Source: Nibricoccus aquaticus
Lineage (GTDB): Bacteria > Verrucomicrobiota > Verrucomicrobiia > Opitutales > Opitutaceae
Reading direction: 5' to 3'
DNA: 64,000 bases
Assembly: GCF_002310495.1 (NCBI RefSeq)
Contig: NZ_CP023344.1
Location: 2,046,001 to 2,110,000, forward strand
In this document: piece after piece, positions 8,132 to 17,549 of the stretch
Layout of the letters: every line of letters starts with the position of its first letter
Numbering within the stretch: the first letter of the stretch is position 1
Notes under the pieces: generated by a model
What the model saw: the letters and a program-made list of their open reading frames with translations, nothing else
Database searches by the model: none
Told to the model about the DNA's origin: nothing
Program-made: the position numbers and the translations under genes

Positions 8132-11100
8132 TTAGAACTTGTACGTTGCCGACAAGAAGTAGGCGCGAGGAGGGATGGGCACGATCATGAAGGTCGTGTT
8201 GGCGTTCGCAGGACGCGTCGTGAAATTCTGGCGGTTGAACTGGCTGCTCGCGTCACCGTAACCGGCCCAGTTGAGCACACCGTCGCCATCGAAGACGTTG
8301 TTCACATTAAAGCTGACCGAGAACCGGTCGCTGAACGCCCAGCTCAGGAAGAGATCGGTCTGATCGTAGGCGGGCAGTTCGAACATATTGGCGATGTTCG
8401 CAGGACGCGCGCCCATGTATTTCCACGAGACGTTACCGGTGAATCTGCCGCGCTGGTACTGCGGGGTGAGGTTCACGATCCAGTCCGGGTTGTTGTCGGC
8501 ATCCTGGCCGCCGATATCGACGATGAAGTCATCGCCAGGACCGTTGCTGCCGAGATTCCAGAACTTCCAGGTCGTCGCTTCGGCCTGCTGCCAGGTCGCT
8601 ACGGCACGGACACTGAAATGCTCCGTGAACGCGTAATTCGTTTCGAGCTCCACACCGTAGGTCTCGACCGAGCTGTAGAGAGGCTGTAGCGAGTACGTGG
8701 TGTTATCCGTGTTGGTGCCGGTGATGGGCGTATTGATGATATCACCCAGCTTGCTGTAGAACGGCGTGATCACCGCGTTGAACGCGCCGCCGCGAAGCTT
8801 GTAGCCGACCTCCCACTGCTCCACTTTTTGCGGCACGGTGGCGAAATTGCGGATCGCGAAAGCATTCGTCAGGCCGATGAAGAACGAGAGGTCAGGCGCT
8901 TTTTCGCCATTGGTGTAGCGGAGGTACACCGAGTTATTGGGATTGATCGTGTAGTTCAACGCACCGGACAACGAGAGTGTGTCGAGATTACGGTCATAGA
9001 CCCAGTTGGTCGCGTTGCGGGTGCTGATACGATTGTCGAAGATCGTGAGCGGATTGCCGTCGGCACCGCCGTTGGCCGGATTGAGCGTGCTGTTGGCCTG
9101 GCCGGTGTTGTTCAGACCGCTGACTTCGAGATACTCGTAGCGAGCGCCCCAATCGAGCGTGAGGCTCTTGTTGATCTCCCAGTTGTGGCCGAAGAATGCC
9201 GACGTCTGCTTCTGGACTGCCTCGTTGAGCGTGTAACCAGAACCCTCTGCGGAGAAACCGTAAGGATTGGTGATCTGGAGCGTCTGGCCCGCGCCGTAAG
9301 GACTGCCCGCGGCGGTGATGAGCGTGATGTCCATCGGAGTCGGATTACTGGTCACCGTGGAGACACTGCGGCCGGCCGTGGTGTTGAAGTTATAGGCATC
9401 CGAATAAGCGAAAAAGCTGCCGCCCGTGAACAGGTGGCTGCCGACGCGCTTGTTGACCGTGAACTGGTTCATCAGCTCCTTGGCCCAGCGGTCGAAAACG
9501 AGGGCGTTGTTGGACCACACGGCGCCATTCACGAGATCCTGGCGGGGCAGGTTGTTTTCCAACACGGTAAGACCGCTCGAACCCGCGCCACCGGAACCGT
9601 TATTGGTGCCGGCTGACTGGATACGAGCCATGATCTGGCCGTTCGTGCGGTCCTTGAAGATCCACTCGCCCGCTGGCACCACGCCACCGGTAAGCATGTT
9701 CAAATTGCTGAAGAGCGAACCGCGTGTGATGTCACGAAGCGCGACGCTGGCGCTCGTGTTCCACTGCGTGTTGCTGTCGCTCACCTTGAAGTTGTTGCTT
9801 ATGATCCAGCCGCCAAAATCGTGCGTCCAATCCGCGCCGATCGATTTCTGCACGGAGTGCGCGAGGCTCTCAGGATCGAAGGTACGCTTCAGTCCCGGGG
9901 CTTCCGCGACATAGGAGAACTTGCCCGGGCGGTGAAGGTTCGTAGCACTTTGGTCGATCCCGCCGGCAACGCGCGGATCGTTGAAATCGTTGGCCGGGTA
10001 GAACTCGAACCAGCCGTTAACGTCGTTGAGGTACTTCGCGTAAAACGTCACCGAGCCCTTACCATAATCTTTGCGAACGTTCAGTTTGATCTGACCGCCA
10101 TCGTTCATGCTGTAGCCGGGATTACGCGCGCCGTCAGACTTGCGATAGAAACCGCCGATGCTGTACGTCGTGCCCAAGGGACCGGCGCCACCGACCAGGA
10201 TGTCGGTGCGGTAGTAAGGATTCTCCTCACCTTCCAAGCCGAAGCGCGTGCGCACTTCACCGCCGTAGGTGTCGGTGCCCTTGCGGCTGATATAGTTGAA
10301 AACACCGCCGGGCGCATTGGCCGACGTAATCGAGGCACTGCCGCCGCGCACCGCTTCGACGCGCTCGGTCGTCACGTCTGCGCGCAAAAAATAATCCGGG
10401 CCCCAGTTGCTGTAACCCACATTGGTCAGCGGGAGGCCGTCCTCCTGCATCGACACATAATAATAACCCATGTCGGCGTTGCTCGCGTTGGCAGAAACGC
10501 CGCGCGAATAAACGATGCTGCGGATTTCGCCGAGGGATGAATTCACGTACACGCTCGGCACGTTCAGCAAAAGATCGGCCGCGCTGTTGGGCACCAGCTT
10601 CGCGAGCTGCGCCGTGTTCACCGTCGAGACCGAGGCGGTGACATCCATCTTCTTCGTGCGCGTGAACACGCCCGTGACGACGAACTCTGCGAGCTCGATG
10701 GTTTCGTCTTTGGAAATCGCGTTCGCATCCGCAGCCGCTTGCGGGACTGCCTGCCCGGGAGCGACTGGCACGCCGCCCGCGCTCTGCTTCGAGGGATCGA
10801 CCTCGATCGCGATGGAGCCGGTTTTCTCATCCTGGAAAACCGTGAGGCTCGTGCCCGCGAGCATCGTCGCGAGCGCTTCGCGCACCGTAAGCTCGCCCTG
10901 CACGGCGTTGGTCTTGATGCCGGCGACCGACTTCGTCGAAAAGATGATCTCCCGCTGCGCCTGTTGCGCGAAGGATTTCAACGTTTGCGCCGCTTCTCCG
11001 GCAGGCAGATCGAATTTTATTTTGGTCTCAGTCGCCGCCGAGAGCGATGTCGCACTCAGCAACGCAAACAGCCCGAGGGCTGGAACAGGCGTGATGATTT

Positions 11101-11155
11101 TAGACGCGCACAGGAACATCCAGGGCCGGGAAAGGCGCCGCACAGGAGTAGTCAT
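8132..11155 (-). CDS. TonB-dependent receptor with STN signalling domain
   Basis: 1007 residues, outer-membrane ligand-gated transporter. After a signal segment (ALGLFALLSATSLSAA) comes a secretin/TonB short N-terminal domain at about residues 48-120 (FDLPAGEAAQTLKSFAQQAQREIIFS), which in FecA-type receptors signals to FecR. A plug follows (ETIELAEFVVTG, then ERVEAVRGGSASITSANAPGGVFNYISRKG), then a beta-barrel ending in aromatic YFLSATYKF. An Ala/Pro linker separates STN from plug. It is encoded directly after the sigma factor and FecR and before GH78, which fits an autoregulated glycan uptake system. Substrate is inferred to be a rhamnose-containing glycan. Confidence 0.9.
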   Translation of the reverse strand: MTTPVRRLSRPWMFLCASKIITPVPALGLFALLSATSLSAATETKIKFDLPAGEAAQTLKSFAQQAQREIIFSTKSVAGIKTNAVQGELTVREALATMLAGTSLTVFQDEKTGSIAIEVDPSKQSAGGVPVAPGQAVPQAAADANAISKDETIELAEFVVTGVFTRTKKMDVTASVSTVNTAQLAKLVPNSAADLLLNVPSVYVNSSLGEIRSIVYSRGVSANASNADMGYYYVSMQEDGLPLTNVGYSNWGPDYFLRADVTTERVEAVRGGSASITSANAPGGVFNYISRKGTDTYGGEVRTRFGLEGEENPYYRTDILVGGAGPLGTTYSIGGFYRKSDGARNPGYSMNDGGQIKLNVRKDYGKGSVTFYAKYLNDVNGWFEFYPANDFNDPRVAGGIDQSATNLHRPGKFSYVAEAPGLKRTFDPESLAHSVQKSIGADWTHDFGGWIISNNFKVSDSNTQWNTSASVALRDITRGSLFSNLNMLTGGVVPAGEWIFKDRTNGQIMARIQSAGTNNGSGGAGSSGLTVLENNLPRQDLVNGAVWSNNALVFDRWAKELMNQFTVNKRVGSHLFTGGSFFAYSDAYNFNTTAGRSVSTVTSNPTPMDITLITAAGSPYGAGQTLQITNPYGFSAEGSGYTLNEAVQKQTSAFFGHNWEINKSLTLDWGARYEYLEVSGLNNTGQANSTLNPANGGADGNPLTIFDNRISTRNATNWVYDRNLDTLSLSGALNYTINPNNSVYLRYTNGEKAPDLSFFIGLTNAFAIRNFATVPQKVEQWEVGYKLRGGAFNAVITPFYSKLGDIINTPITGTNTDNTTYSLQPLYSSVETYGVELETNYAFTEHFSVRAVATWQQAEATTWKFWNLGSNGPGDDFIVDIGGQDADNNPDWIVNLTPQYQRGRFTGNVSWKYMGARPANIANMFELPAYDQTDLFLSWAFSDRFSVSFNVNNVFDGDGVLNWAGYGDASSQFNRQNFTTRPANANTTFMIVPIPPRAYFLSATYKF

Positions 11156-11221
11156 TCGTTGGGTAGGGGGTTCGTTACTTGGGATGCGCGCACCGGCGCA
11201 AATCCTCTAAATAAATTTTTC

Positions 11222-11264
11222 AAAAACTGCGCGGCCGGTTTCACACGGCTGATTTTCACCGCGC
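11222..11264 (-). terminator. Possible weak terminator after fecR
   Basis: On the minus strand, GCGCGG and CCGCGC arms (11259-11264 with 11229-11234) are followed by AGTTTTTG. The stem is short and the loop long. It lies in the 150-bp gap before the receptor gene, which probably also contains the receptor's own promoter. Confidence 0.3.
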
Positions 11265-11305
11265 CTGGCGGGCAGTCGGCGGCACGATCATCGCGCTCGC
11301 GCCGG

Positions 11306-12361
11306 TCAGCGCCGCCGCTTGCGCAGCGTCACCACATTCCCGTTGCGCTCCGCATCCACGCCGAAACCGCCTTCGAGCAGCCGGATGAAGCTCTCGATAT
11401 TATCCGAACGCAGCGACGCGCTGACCTCGGTGTCGGCGAGCTTCGCATCGTCGATGACCATGCGGATGGGCGCGTTCCTGCGGTTGAATTCATCCACGAC
11501 CGCCGAGAGACGCGCGTTGGTGAAATCGAGCAGCCGCGAATGCCAGGCGAGTTTCTCGTCGAGGTGGTCCACCCCGATTTTGGCCACGGAGATCGGTGCC
11601 TTGCCCGGCTGCATCGGCACCAGCGCGAGTTCGCCTGCCACCACGAGCGGCGCGGCCGCGGAGTCGTCTGGCGATGCCGCAATCCCGTCAGCTTCGACCG
11701 CCTGCGACTGCACACGGACTTTTCCTTCAGTCACGATCAACTCTACCGCTTCCGATTCGCGGCGTACATTAAACGCCGTGCCGACCGCGCGAAACTGCAC
11801 GTCGCCCGTGATCACGATGAACGGACGTGCCGGGTTTTTCGCCACGCGAAACATCGCCTCGCCGCGCTCCAGCCGCACCTTGCGCTCGGTCGCAGTGTAC
11901 AGCACAGCCACCTCGGCATCGCGGTTCAGCTCAATCACCGTGCCATCGTCGAGTGTGCGCCGCTCGATCGCCGCGATCTGCGCCGGCACGACCGCGGGCA
12001 CCGCGGCAGGCGCATCGGAGGGGGACGGGCGCAGCAAAAAAAATCCAAACACGACCGCCGCTGCCGCCGCGAGCGCCACCTCGGCCGACCAAAACCACGG
12101 ACGTCTCCGCTTCAGGCTCCTCGCCCGCTCCGGTTGCGGCGCGAGCAGATCGCGATTGGGCCGGAGCGTGTGCTCGGGCCGCCAGTCCGCGAGCATGTTA
12201 AGCCGCGTCCAATTGGCCATTTGCCGGTCGAGTTCCTGGGAGTGACCCGCTTCCGCCATGTACCATTGCAGGAAATCATCCTGCTCGGTCGCGGTGAGTC
12301 CGCGCTCCAGGCGCATCACCCAGAGCGCTGCTTCCGTTTCGATTTTTTCCGGCGTCTTCAT
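11306..12361 (-). CDS. FecR-type anti-sigma/sigma regulator
   Basis: 351 residues, inner-membrane partner of the ECF sigma factor. The cytoplasmic N-terminus (residues 1-85) has the family pattern EAALWVMRLERG...FLQWYMAEAGHSQELDRQ. One transmembrane segment lies near 92-108 (EVALAAAAAVVFGFFLL). The periplasmic part contains the FecR domain (TLDDGTVIELNRDAEVAV, RLERGEAMFRVAKNPARPFIV, VQFRAVGTAFNVR) and a C-terminal DUF4974/STN-like domain (AKLADTEVSASLRSDNIESFIRLLE). The sigma gene is 22 bp upstream. It should relay receptor occupancy to the sigma factor. Confidence 0.92.
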   Translation of the reverse strand: MKTPEKIETEAALWVMRLERGLTATEQDDFLQWYMAEAGHSQELDRQMANWTRLNMLADWRPEHTLRPNRDLLAPQPERARSLKRRRPWFWSAEVALAAAAAVVFGFFLLRPSPSDAPAAVPAVVPAQIAAIERRTLDDGTVIELNRDAEVAVLYTATERKVRLERGEAMFRVAKNPARPFIVITGDVQFRAVGTAFNVRRESEAVELIVTEGKVRVQSQAVEADGIAASPDDSAAAPLVVAGELALVPMQPGKAPISVAKIGVDHLDEKLAWHSRLLDFTNARLSAVVDEFNRRNAPIRMVIDDAKLADTEVSASLRSDNIESFIRLLEGGFGVDAERNGNVVTLRKRRR

Positions 12362-12383
12362 CGTCTCATCATCGTCCAGGCGC

Positions 12384-12914
12384 TCACGCCTGCGGACGGT
12401 ATCTCCTGAAAAATTGCCCGATCTTCTTCAACCCGATCGCCGCCTGGATCTCCACCGTATGCTCCGCGATGCCGAGCTCGGCCGCCGTCTCCTTCTGCGA
12501 AAGCCCATAGATCTTCCGCAGCGTGAGGATCTGCCGGCAACGGGTCGGGAGTGATTGGATCGCTTCGGTGAGCATTTCGAGTTCTTGGGCGCGGGCGACG
12601 GCGTGCGGCACATCTGCGTCCTCATCTAAGATGCCGGAGCAGTCGATTTCCGCTAAGGAATCTTCCTTCGCCACCTTGCTGTGCCGCACCCGCATCAGCG
12701 CCAGATTCCGCGCGATCACGAAAAGATAGGCCTTCGGCGAACGCACTTCCGCGTCCGTCCGAGCGCGCAACACCCGCACAAACGCCTCCTGCACGATATC
12801 GTCCACATCCTGCCCGCTGGGAAACTGGCTCGTCAGCCACGCGCGCAGTTGGGGTTCGTGTGGCTGCAAGTTGGCGGAAAACCAACGCGCTACCTCTGGG
12901 TCTTGGGGTGGCAT
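12384..12914 (-). CDS. FecI-like ECF sigma factor
   Basis: 176 residues. Sigma region 2 is visible around residues 37-75 (DVDDIVQEAFVRVLRA, SPKAYLFVIARNLALMRVRHSK). Region 4 spans about 115-170 (LPTRCRQILTLRKIYGLSQKETAAELGIAEHTVEIQAAIGLKKI). The ATG at 12914 gives a complete N-terminus. As first gene of the sigma-FecR-receptor set it is expected to direct transcription of the receptor and glycosidase genes when released by FecR. It is divergent from murA across a 243-bp spacer. Confidence 0.92.
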   Translation of the reverse strand: MPPQDPEVARWFSANLQPHEPQLRAWLTSQFPSGQDVDDIVQEAFVRVLRARTDAEVRSPKAYLFVIARNLALMRVRHSKVAKEDSLAEIDCSGILDEDADVPHAVARAQELEMLTEAIQSLPTRCRQILTLRKIYGLSQKETAAELGIAEHTVEIQAAIGLKKIGQFFRRYRPQA

Positions 12915-13034
12915 CGAAAACGTCTGACGCGCACTTCAACCAACCGATGCGCTCAAGTCCGCAGCAAAAACAAAATTTCCAAAGAAAAATTCCTAGAGGA
13001 AATCCCCTCCCCGCGCATCCGCCGCTTCTGGCCC

Positions 13035-13061
13035 ATCCTGAAAATCCCGTTAATCCCATCT
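13035..13061 (+). repeat. Nonamer array (ATCCYRNNA type) upstream of murA
   Basis: Three 9-bp units (ATCCTGAAA, ATCCCGTTA, ATCCCATCT) are followed by AAAA. This periodic array is distinct from the TGTG nonamers elsewhere, and it also points towards the downstream gene. Confidence 0.7.
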
Positions 13062-13120
13062 AAAACTCCGGCACCCACCCGCGCCGCCTTTCCATCCACG
13101 CCCCGCACTTTCAGCTTCCC

Positions 13121-13150
13121 GCCCTTCGCCCTTCACCCTCAGCCTTTCGC
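13121..13150 (+). repeat. Heptamer-like CCCTTC array immediately upstream of murA
   Basis: Units GCCCTTC, GCCCTTC, ACCCTC and AGCCTTTC run to within 8 bp of the murA ATG, so the array occupies the place of a ribosome-binding site. No AGGAGG-like sequence is present. Confidence 0.65.
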
Positions 13151-13157
13151 CTCCCAC

Positions 13158-14447
13158 ATGTCCGATCTCATCGTCAACGGCGGCAAGCCGCTCTCAGGCA
13201 CCATCACGCCCTCCGGCAATAAAAACTCTGCGCTGCCCATCGTCTGCGCCACTCTCCTCACCGACGAGCCGGTTCACCTGACCAACGTCCCCGACATCAC
13301 CGATCTCAACAAGATCGTGAAGTTCATGACCGACCACGGCTCCAAAATCTCCTGGGACCGCACCACCGGCGAGATGCACGTCGACCACTCCGGTTTCCAG
13401 AGCGAACTCGTCAGCAACGAGCTCCCGCAGGACATGCGCTCGACCGTCTTGCTTTATCCGGCGCTCCTCCGCCGCCTCAAAAAAATCACCATCAACGCCA
13501 CCGCCAAAGGCTGCTCCCTCGGCGTCCGCGAGATCGACCCGCACCTCGAAATCTTCTCCAAACTCGGCGCCGTGATCGACGCCGGTGAGCCCCTCGTCAT
13601 CGCACTCCCCGGCGGTTTCACCGGCAACCGCCATTGGTGCGACTACATGTCCGTCACCGTCACGGAAAATTTCCTGATGGCCGCGTCCGTCGCCAAAGGC
13701 ACCTCGACTCTCATCAACGCCGCGAGCGAACCACACGTCCAGGACCTCTGCGCCGCGCTCACCGCGATGGGCGCGAAGATCGACGGCATCGGCACCAGCA
13801 TGCTCCGCGTCGAAGGCGTGGAAAAACTCCACGGCTGCAAAGCCTCCATCGCGACCGACTACCACGAAGTCGTCACCTTCCTCGCCCTCGGCGCCATCAC
13901 CGGCGGCGAGATCCGCGTGAAAAATTCCCTCCCACACCACTTCGACCTCATCGTTCGCGCCTTCGCGAAACTCGGTGTGATCGTCGAACACGAAGGCGAC
14001 ACCGCCATCGTCCGCCGCAACCAGTCGCTCATCATCGAGCAACCCTTCACGTCCAATCTACTCACGAAAATCGAAGCCGCCCCCTGGCCGTATTTCTCCG
14101 TCGATCTCCTCCCGCTGATGATCGCGCTCAGCACCCGCGCCACCGGCACGATCCACTTCTGGAATAAGGTCTACGAAAACGGCTTTTCCTGGATGCCCGA
14201 GCTCGCGAAATTCGGCGCCCACGTCCTCGTCAGCGACCCGCACCGCGTAAATGTTTTCGGCTCCCGCCCGCTCCGCCCCGCCGTCGTCGATGCGCCCTAC
14301 GTGATCCGCGCCGCCATCGCGTTGTACATGGTCGCCGCGAGCATCCCCGGCCGCAGCGTCGTGAAAAACGCCGACACCATCAAACGCGCCCACCCCCGCT
14401 TCGTCGAAAACCTCCGCGCCCTCGGCGCCGACGTGGAATGGAAGTGA
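13158..14447 (+). CDS. murA: UDP-N-acetylglucosamine 1-carboxyvinyltransferase
   Basis: 429 residues, cytoplasmic. Transfers enolpyruvate from PEP to UDP-GlcNAc, the first committed step of peptidoglycan synthesis. Key residues: Lys22-Asn23 in SGNKNSALPI, Arg94 in QDMRST, and the PEP-binding Cys119 in GCSLGVREIDPH (matching the fosfomycin-target Cys115 loop of E. coli MurA), with Arg124 following. Having Cys rather than Asp suggests fosfomycin sensitivity at the target level. The loop reads VREID where most MurA have ARPxD. ATG 13158 gives the usual N-terminus; the frame runs further upstream but only through repeats. It may be one of two MurA paralogues. Confidence 0.9.
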   Translation: MSDLIVNGGKPLSGTITPSGNKNSALPIVCATLLTDEPVHLTNVPDITDLNKIVKFMTDHGSKISWDRTTGEMHVDHSGFQSELVSNELPQDMRSTVLLYPALLRRLKKITINATAKGCSLGVREIDPHLEIFSKLGAVIDAGEPLVIALPGGFTGNRHWCDYMSVTVTENFLMAASVAKGTSTLINAASEPHVQDLCAALTAMGAKIDGIGTSMLRVEGVEKLHGCKASIATDYHEVVTFLALGAITGGEIRVKNSLPHHFDLIVRAFAKLGVIVEHEGDTAIVRRNQSLIIEQPFTSNLLTKIEAAPWPYFSVDLLPLMIALSTRATGTIHFWNKVYENGFSWMPELAKFGAHVLVSDPHRVNVFGSRPLRPAVVDAPYVIRAAIALYMVAASIPGRSVVKNADTIKRAHPRFVENLRALGADVEWK

Positions 14448-14484
14448 GCTTGCGCCGTCTCTTCTCAGAGGTAGTTTCCTCACA

Positions 14485-14691
14485 GTGAGCATCAAGGAAC
14501 AGGCCATCCGCTTGGTTGAGTCCATGCCGGACAACGTGACATGGGCGCAGGCGCTTGAACGCATTCAGATTGCCGCCGCACTCTCCCGCGCTGAAGCCGA
14601 AATCGATTCCGGACGCTTCGCCACCCAAGACCAAGTCGAAGCTCATATCGATTCATGCCTGCGCAAGTTATCTGGGCCCTCAGCAGCCTAG
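14485..14691 (+). CDS. Putative antitoxin of a type II pair
   Basis: A 68-residue alpha-helical protein from a GTG start (MSIKEQAIRLVESMPDNVTW...). The pattern resembles short antitoxins whose C-terminal helix (ALSRAEAEIDSGRFATQDQVEAHI) contacts a ParE/RelE toxin. The gene overlaps the toxin start by 37 bp, the usual antitoxin-first order. No DNA-binding ribbon-helix-helix is obvious, so assignment rests mainly on position and size. Confidence 0.65.
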   Translation: MSIKEQAIRLVESMPDNVTWAQALERIQIAAALSRAEAEIDSGRFATQDQVEAHIDSCLRKLSGPSAA

Positions 14692-14960
14692 CCGACCTCA
14701 CCGCCATCGTCAGCTTGATCGCTGCCGATAACCCGGCGGCAGCCCAACGAGTCGCCGCTCAAATCCGGGAGCGAACCCGCCAGCTCGAATCATTTCCTCT
14801 GAGCGGTCCTCACTACGACTTCACGCCCACTGGCGAAGTCCGTGAGCTGGTTGTACCGCCTTACCGCATCTTCTATCGCGTCACAGACGACGGCAAAACC
14901 GTGAGAATACTCCGCATCTGGCATTCCGCTCGCGGCACACCCGATATCCCGCGAGTTTAG
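14655..14960 (+). CDS. ParE/RelE-family toxin
   Basis: 101 residues. The family pattern is visible: N-terminal helix WALSSLADLTAIVSLIAADNPAAAQRVAAQIRERTRQLESFPLSG, then the strands VRELVVPPYRIFYRVTDDGKTVRILRIWHSAR. The motif REL-VxxYRIxYRV and the C-terminal RIxHxxR are typical of ParE-like toxins. ParE members poison gyrase and RelE members cleave mRNA; the sequence alone does not tell which. It is translationally coupled to the overlapping antitoxin. Together with that gene it forms a compact module between murA and ruvB. Confidence 0.82.
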   Translation: MPAQVIWALSSLADLTAIVSLIAADNPAAAQRVAAQIRERTRQLESFPLSGPHYDFTPTGEVRELVVPPYRIFYRVTDDGKTVRILRIWHSARGTPDIPRV

Positions 14961-14995
14961 TTCTCTTCATTCTATCTGCCGATCTTCGCTCCGCC

Positions 14996-15019
14996 TTAGC
15001 GCCTTCGCCTCTTTGCGAT
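14996..15019 (+). repeat. Octamer array upstream of ruvB
   Basis: Three 8-bp units, TTAGCGCC, TTCGCCTC and TTTGCGAT, end 14 bp before the ruvB ATG on the same strand. Confidence 0.75.
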
Positions 15020-15033
15020 TCAAATAATCCGCC

Positions 15034-16107
<1,074 letters not shown>

Positions 16108-16139
16108 TTCCGAAAATCTCTCAGACGATTCTGATCAAC

Positions 16140-16721
16140 ATGCGCTCCCATCTCGCGGCTTTTGGTCTGATGCTATCCAGCGCGGTATTTTCAGAGGCCG
16201 ATTCTCCGCCTGGCTACAGCCCCGTCGCCGCAAACGAGGACGGCAACATTATCGCGCGAATCGAAGAGATGGATTTTTCCGCGCCTCCCGGGAGTGCCGA
16301 TGAGAAAGTGCGCATTTCCCTATTCAAATATGATTCTAAGGAGAAGCGCTACGCCCTCTACCGAACCATCCAACACGTTGGTCCAAGCGCGCCAAACCTC
16401 ATCCTACTCACCCGTAACGCAGAATTTTTGGTAGCGTTCGATTCGTCCGGACAAGTGGGGCGTGGAGAAAGCGTAGTCATCGCCTATACGGGAGAAGGTA
16501 AATTTTTGCGGAAGTGGTCTCTTGAGGAGATCCTTTCCAAAGAAGACATCGAAAGCGCTCCAAAGAGTGTTTCATCCACTTGGTGGCGGCGTGAGGCGTA
16601 TTGTTTCGGAACCGACCAAATGATCGTTCGGGGCCCCGGGGAACGTGAATATAATGTGCGAGCGAGTCCGTACAGCTATGTGCTCGATCTGCATACTCTG
16701 GCGTGGAGGAAAGTTCGTTAG
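16140..16721 (+). CDS. Secreted hypothetical protein
   Basis: 193 residues. The N-terminus MRSHLAAFGLMLSSAVFSEA looks like a signal peptide. The remainder is beta-rich with repeated short hydrophobic strands (LILLTRNAEFLVAFDSSGQVG, VVIAYTGEGKFLRKWSL), suggesting a propeller-like or sandwich fold. It begins 32 bp after ruvB. Its base composition is visibly less GC-rich and less third-position biased than ruvB, so it may be recently acquired or under weak selection. No family recognised. Confidence 0.6.
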   Translation: MRSHLAAFGLMLSSAVFSEADSPPGYSPVAANEDGNIIARIEEMDFSAPPGSADEKVRISLFKYDSKEKRYALYRTIQHVGPSAPNLILLTRNAEFLVAFDSSGQVGRGESVVIAYTGEGKFLRKWSLEEILSKEDIESAPKSVSSTWWRREAYCFGTDQMIVRGPGEREYNVRASPYSYVLDLHTLAWRKVR

Positions 16722-16821
16722 AACCTAACTGGTAGTTTAAGCGAGAGCCGACCCTTCCCGTTCTGCACTCTTCGCGCGCTCTGCGATTCAAAACCAAACG
16801 CGCCCGAACACACAGCCCTCC

Positions 16822-16886
16822 TTCGCGCTCCTTGCGGCCTTCGTGTTCAATTGCTTTCTCTCCGTGTCCTCCGCGCCTCTGCGGTG
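16822..16886 (+). repeat. Octamer-like and nonamer arrays in a convergent gap
   Basis: A degenerate TTCGCGCTC/TTGCGGCC/TTCGTGTT run (16822-16847) precedes three nonamers CTCCGTGTC, CTCCGCGCC, TCTGCGGTG (16860-16886) and GAAAT. Here the array sits between two convergent genes rather than before a start codon. Confidence 0.7.
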
Positions 16887-16919
16887 AAATATTCTGAAGC
16901 GTTCTGCGCCGACAACACG

Positions 16920-17549
16920 CTACTTCGCCCGCTTCAAAAACTTCGCCACGGCCTGGCTGCGGGAGTTCACATGCAGCTTCTCGTACATGCGGCGCACATA
17001 GGTATCAATCGTCGTCACGCTCACGCCGAGCTGGTCGGCGATTTCCTTGTAGAGATAGCCGTTGGCCAGCAGCTCCAGCACGGACATTTCCCGCGGTGAA
17101 AGCACTTCCATGCCTGAGCGCGGCGCGGGCTGCGTGAACGACTGCACGACTTTGCGCGCGATCGAGCAGCTCATCGGTGAACCGCCAACGGCGATCTGCT
17201 TGATGGCGGCGAGAAGCTCGGAACGCCGCGTGCCCTTGAGCAGATAACCCGTCGCCCCTGCCGAAAGCGCGTCGAAAATGTGATTCGCGTCGGCGTAGAT
17301 CGTGAGCATCAAAAACTGCGTGTCCGGCAGCTTCGGCTTCAACGTGCGCACGCATTCGATGCCGTTGATCAGCGGCACGTTGATGTCAGTCAGGACGACA
17401 TCGGGTTTTTCCTTCGGCAGATTCTCGATCGCGGACTCGGTGTTCGGATGCTCGCTGACAAACTCCAGCGTGCTGGTTTCCAAGATGAGTTCTTTGAGGA
17501 TCTGCCGGGTGGGGGCATCATCATCGACGATGGAGACACGAAGTTTCAT
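16920..17549 (-). CDS. NarL/FixJ-type response regulator
   Basis: 209 residues. The receiver domain (1-120) has the acidic pair Asp9-Asp10, phosphoacceptor Asp55 (VVLTDINVP), Thr83 and the conserved Lys in GYLLKGT. The LuxR-type helix-turn-helix lies at about 145-205 (LSPREMSVLELLANGYLYKEIADQLGVSVTTIDTYVRRMYEKLHV). Its ATG overlaps the sensor kinase stop by 4 bp, so the two form a two-component pair. It is the last gene of the long minus-strand block and probably controls that block. Confidence 0.93.
   Translation of the reverse strand: MKLRVSIVDDDAPTRQILKELILETSTLEFVSEHPNTESAIENLPKEKPDVVLTDINVPLINGIECVRTLKPKLPDTQFLMLTIYADANHIFDALSAGATGYLLKGTRRSELLAAIKQIAVGGSPMSCSIARKVVQSFTQPAPRSGMEVLSPREMSVLELLANGYLYKEIADQLGVSVTTIDTYVRRMYEKLHVNSRSQAVAKFLKRAK

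Noticed and set aside
8828-9616. 262-residue plus-strand frame inside the TonB receptor
   Set aside because: Antisense shadow. The receptor barrel is continuous on the minus strand.
10739-12409. 556-residue open frame on the plus strand
   Set aside because: It crosses the receptor, gap and FecR genes antisense and shows no family pattern.
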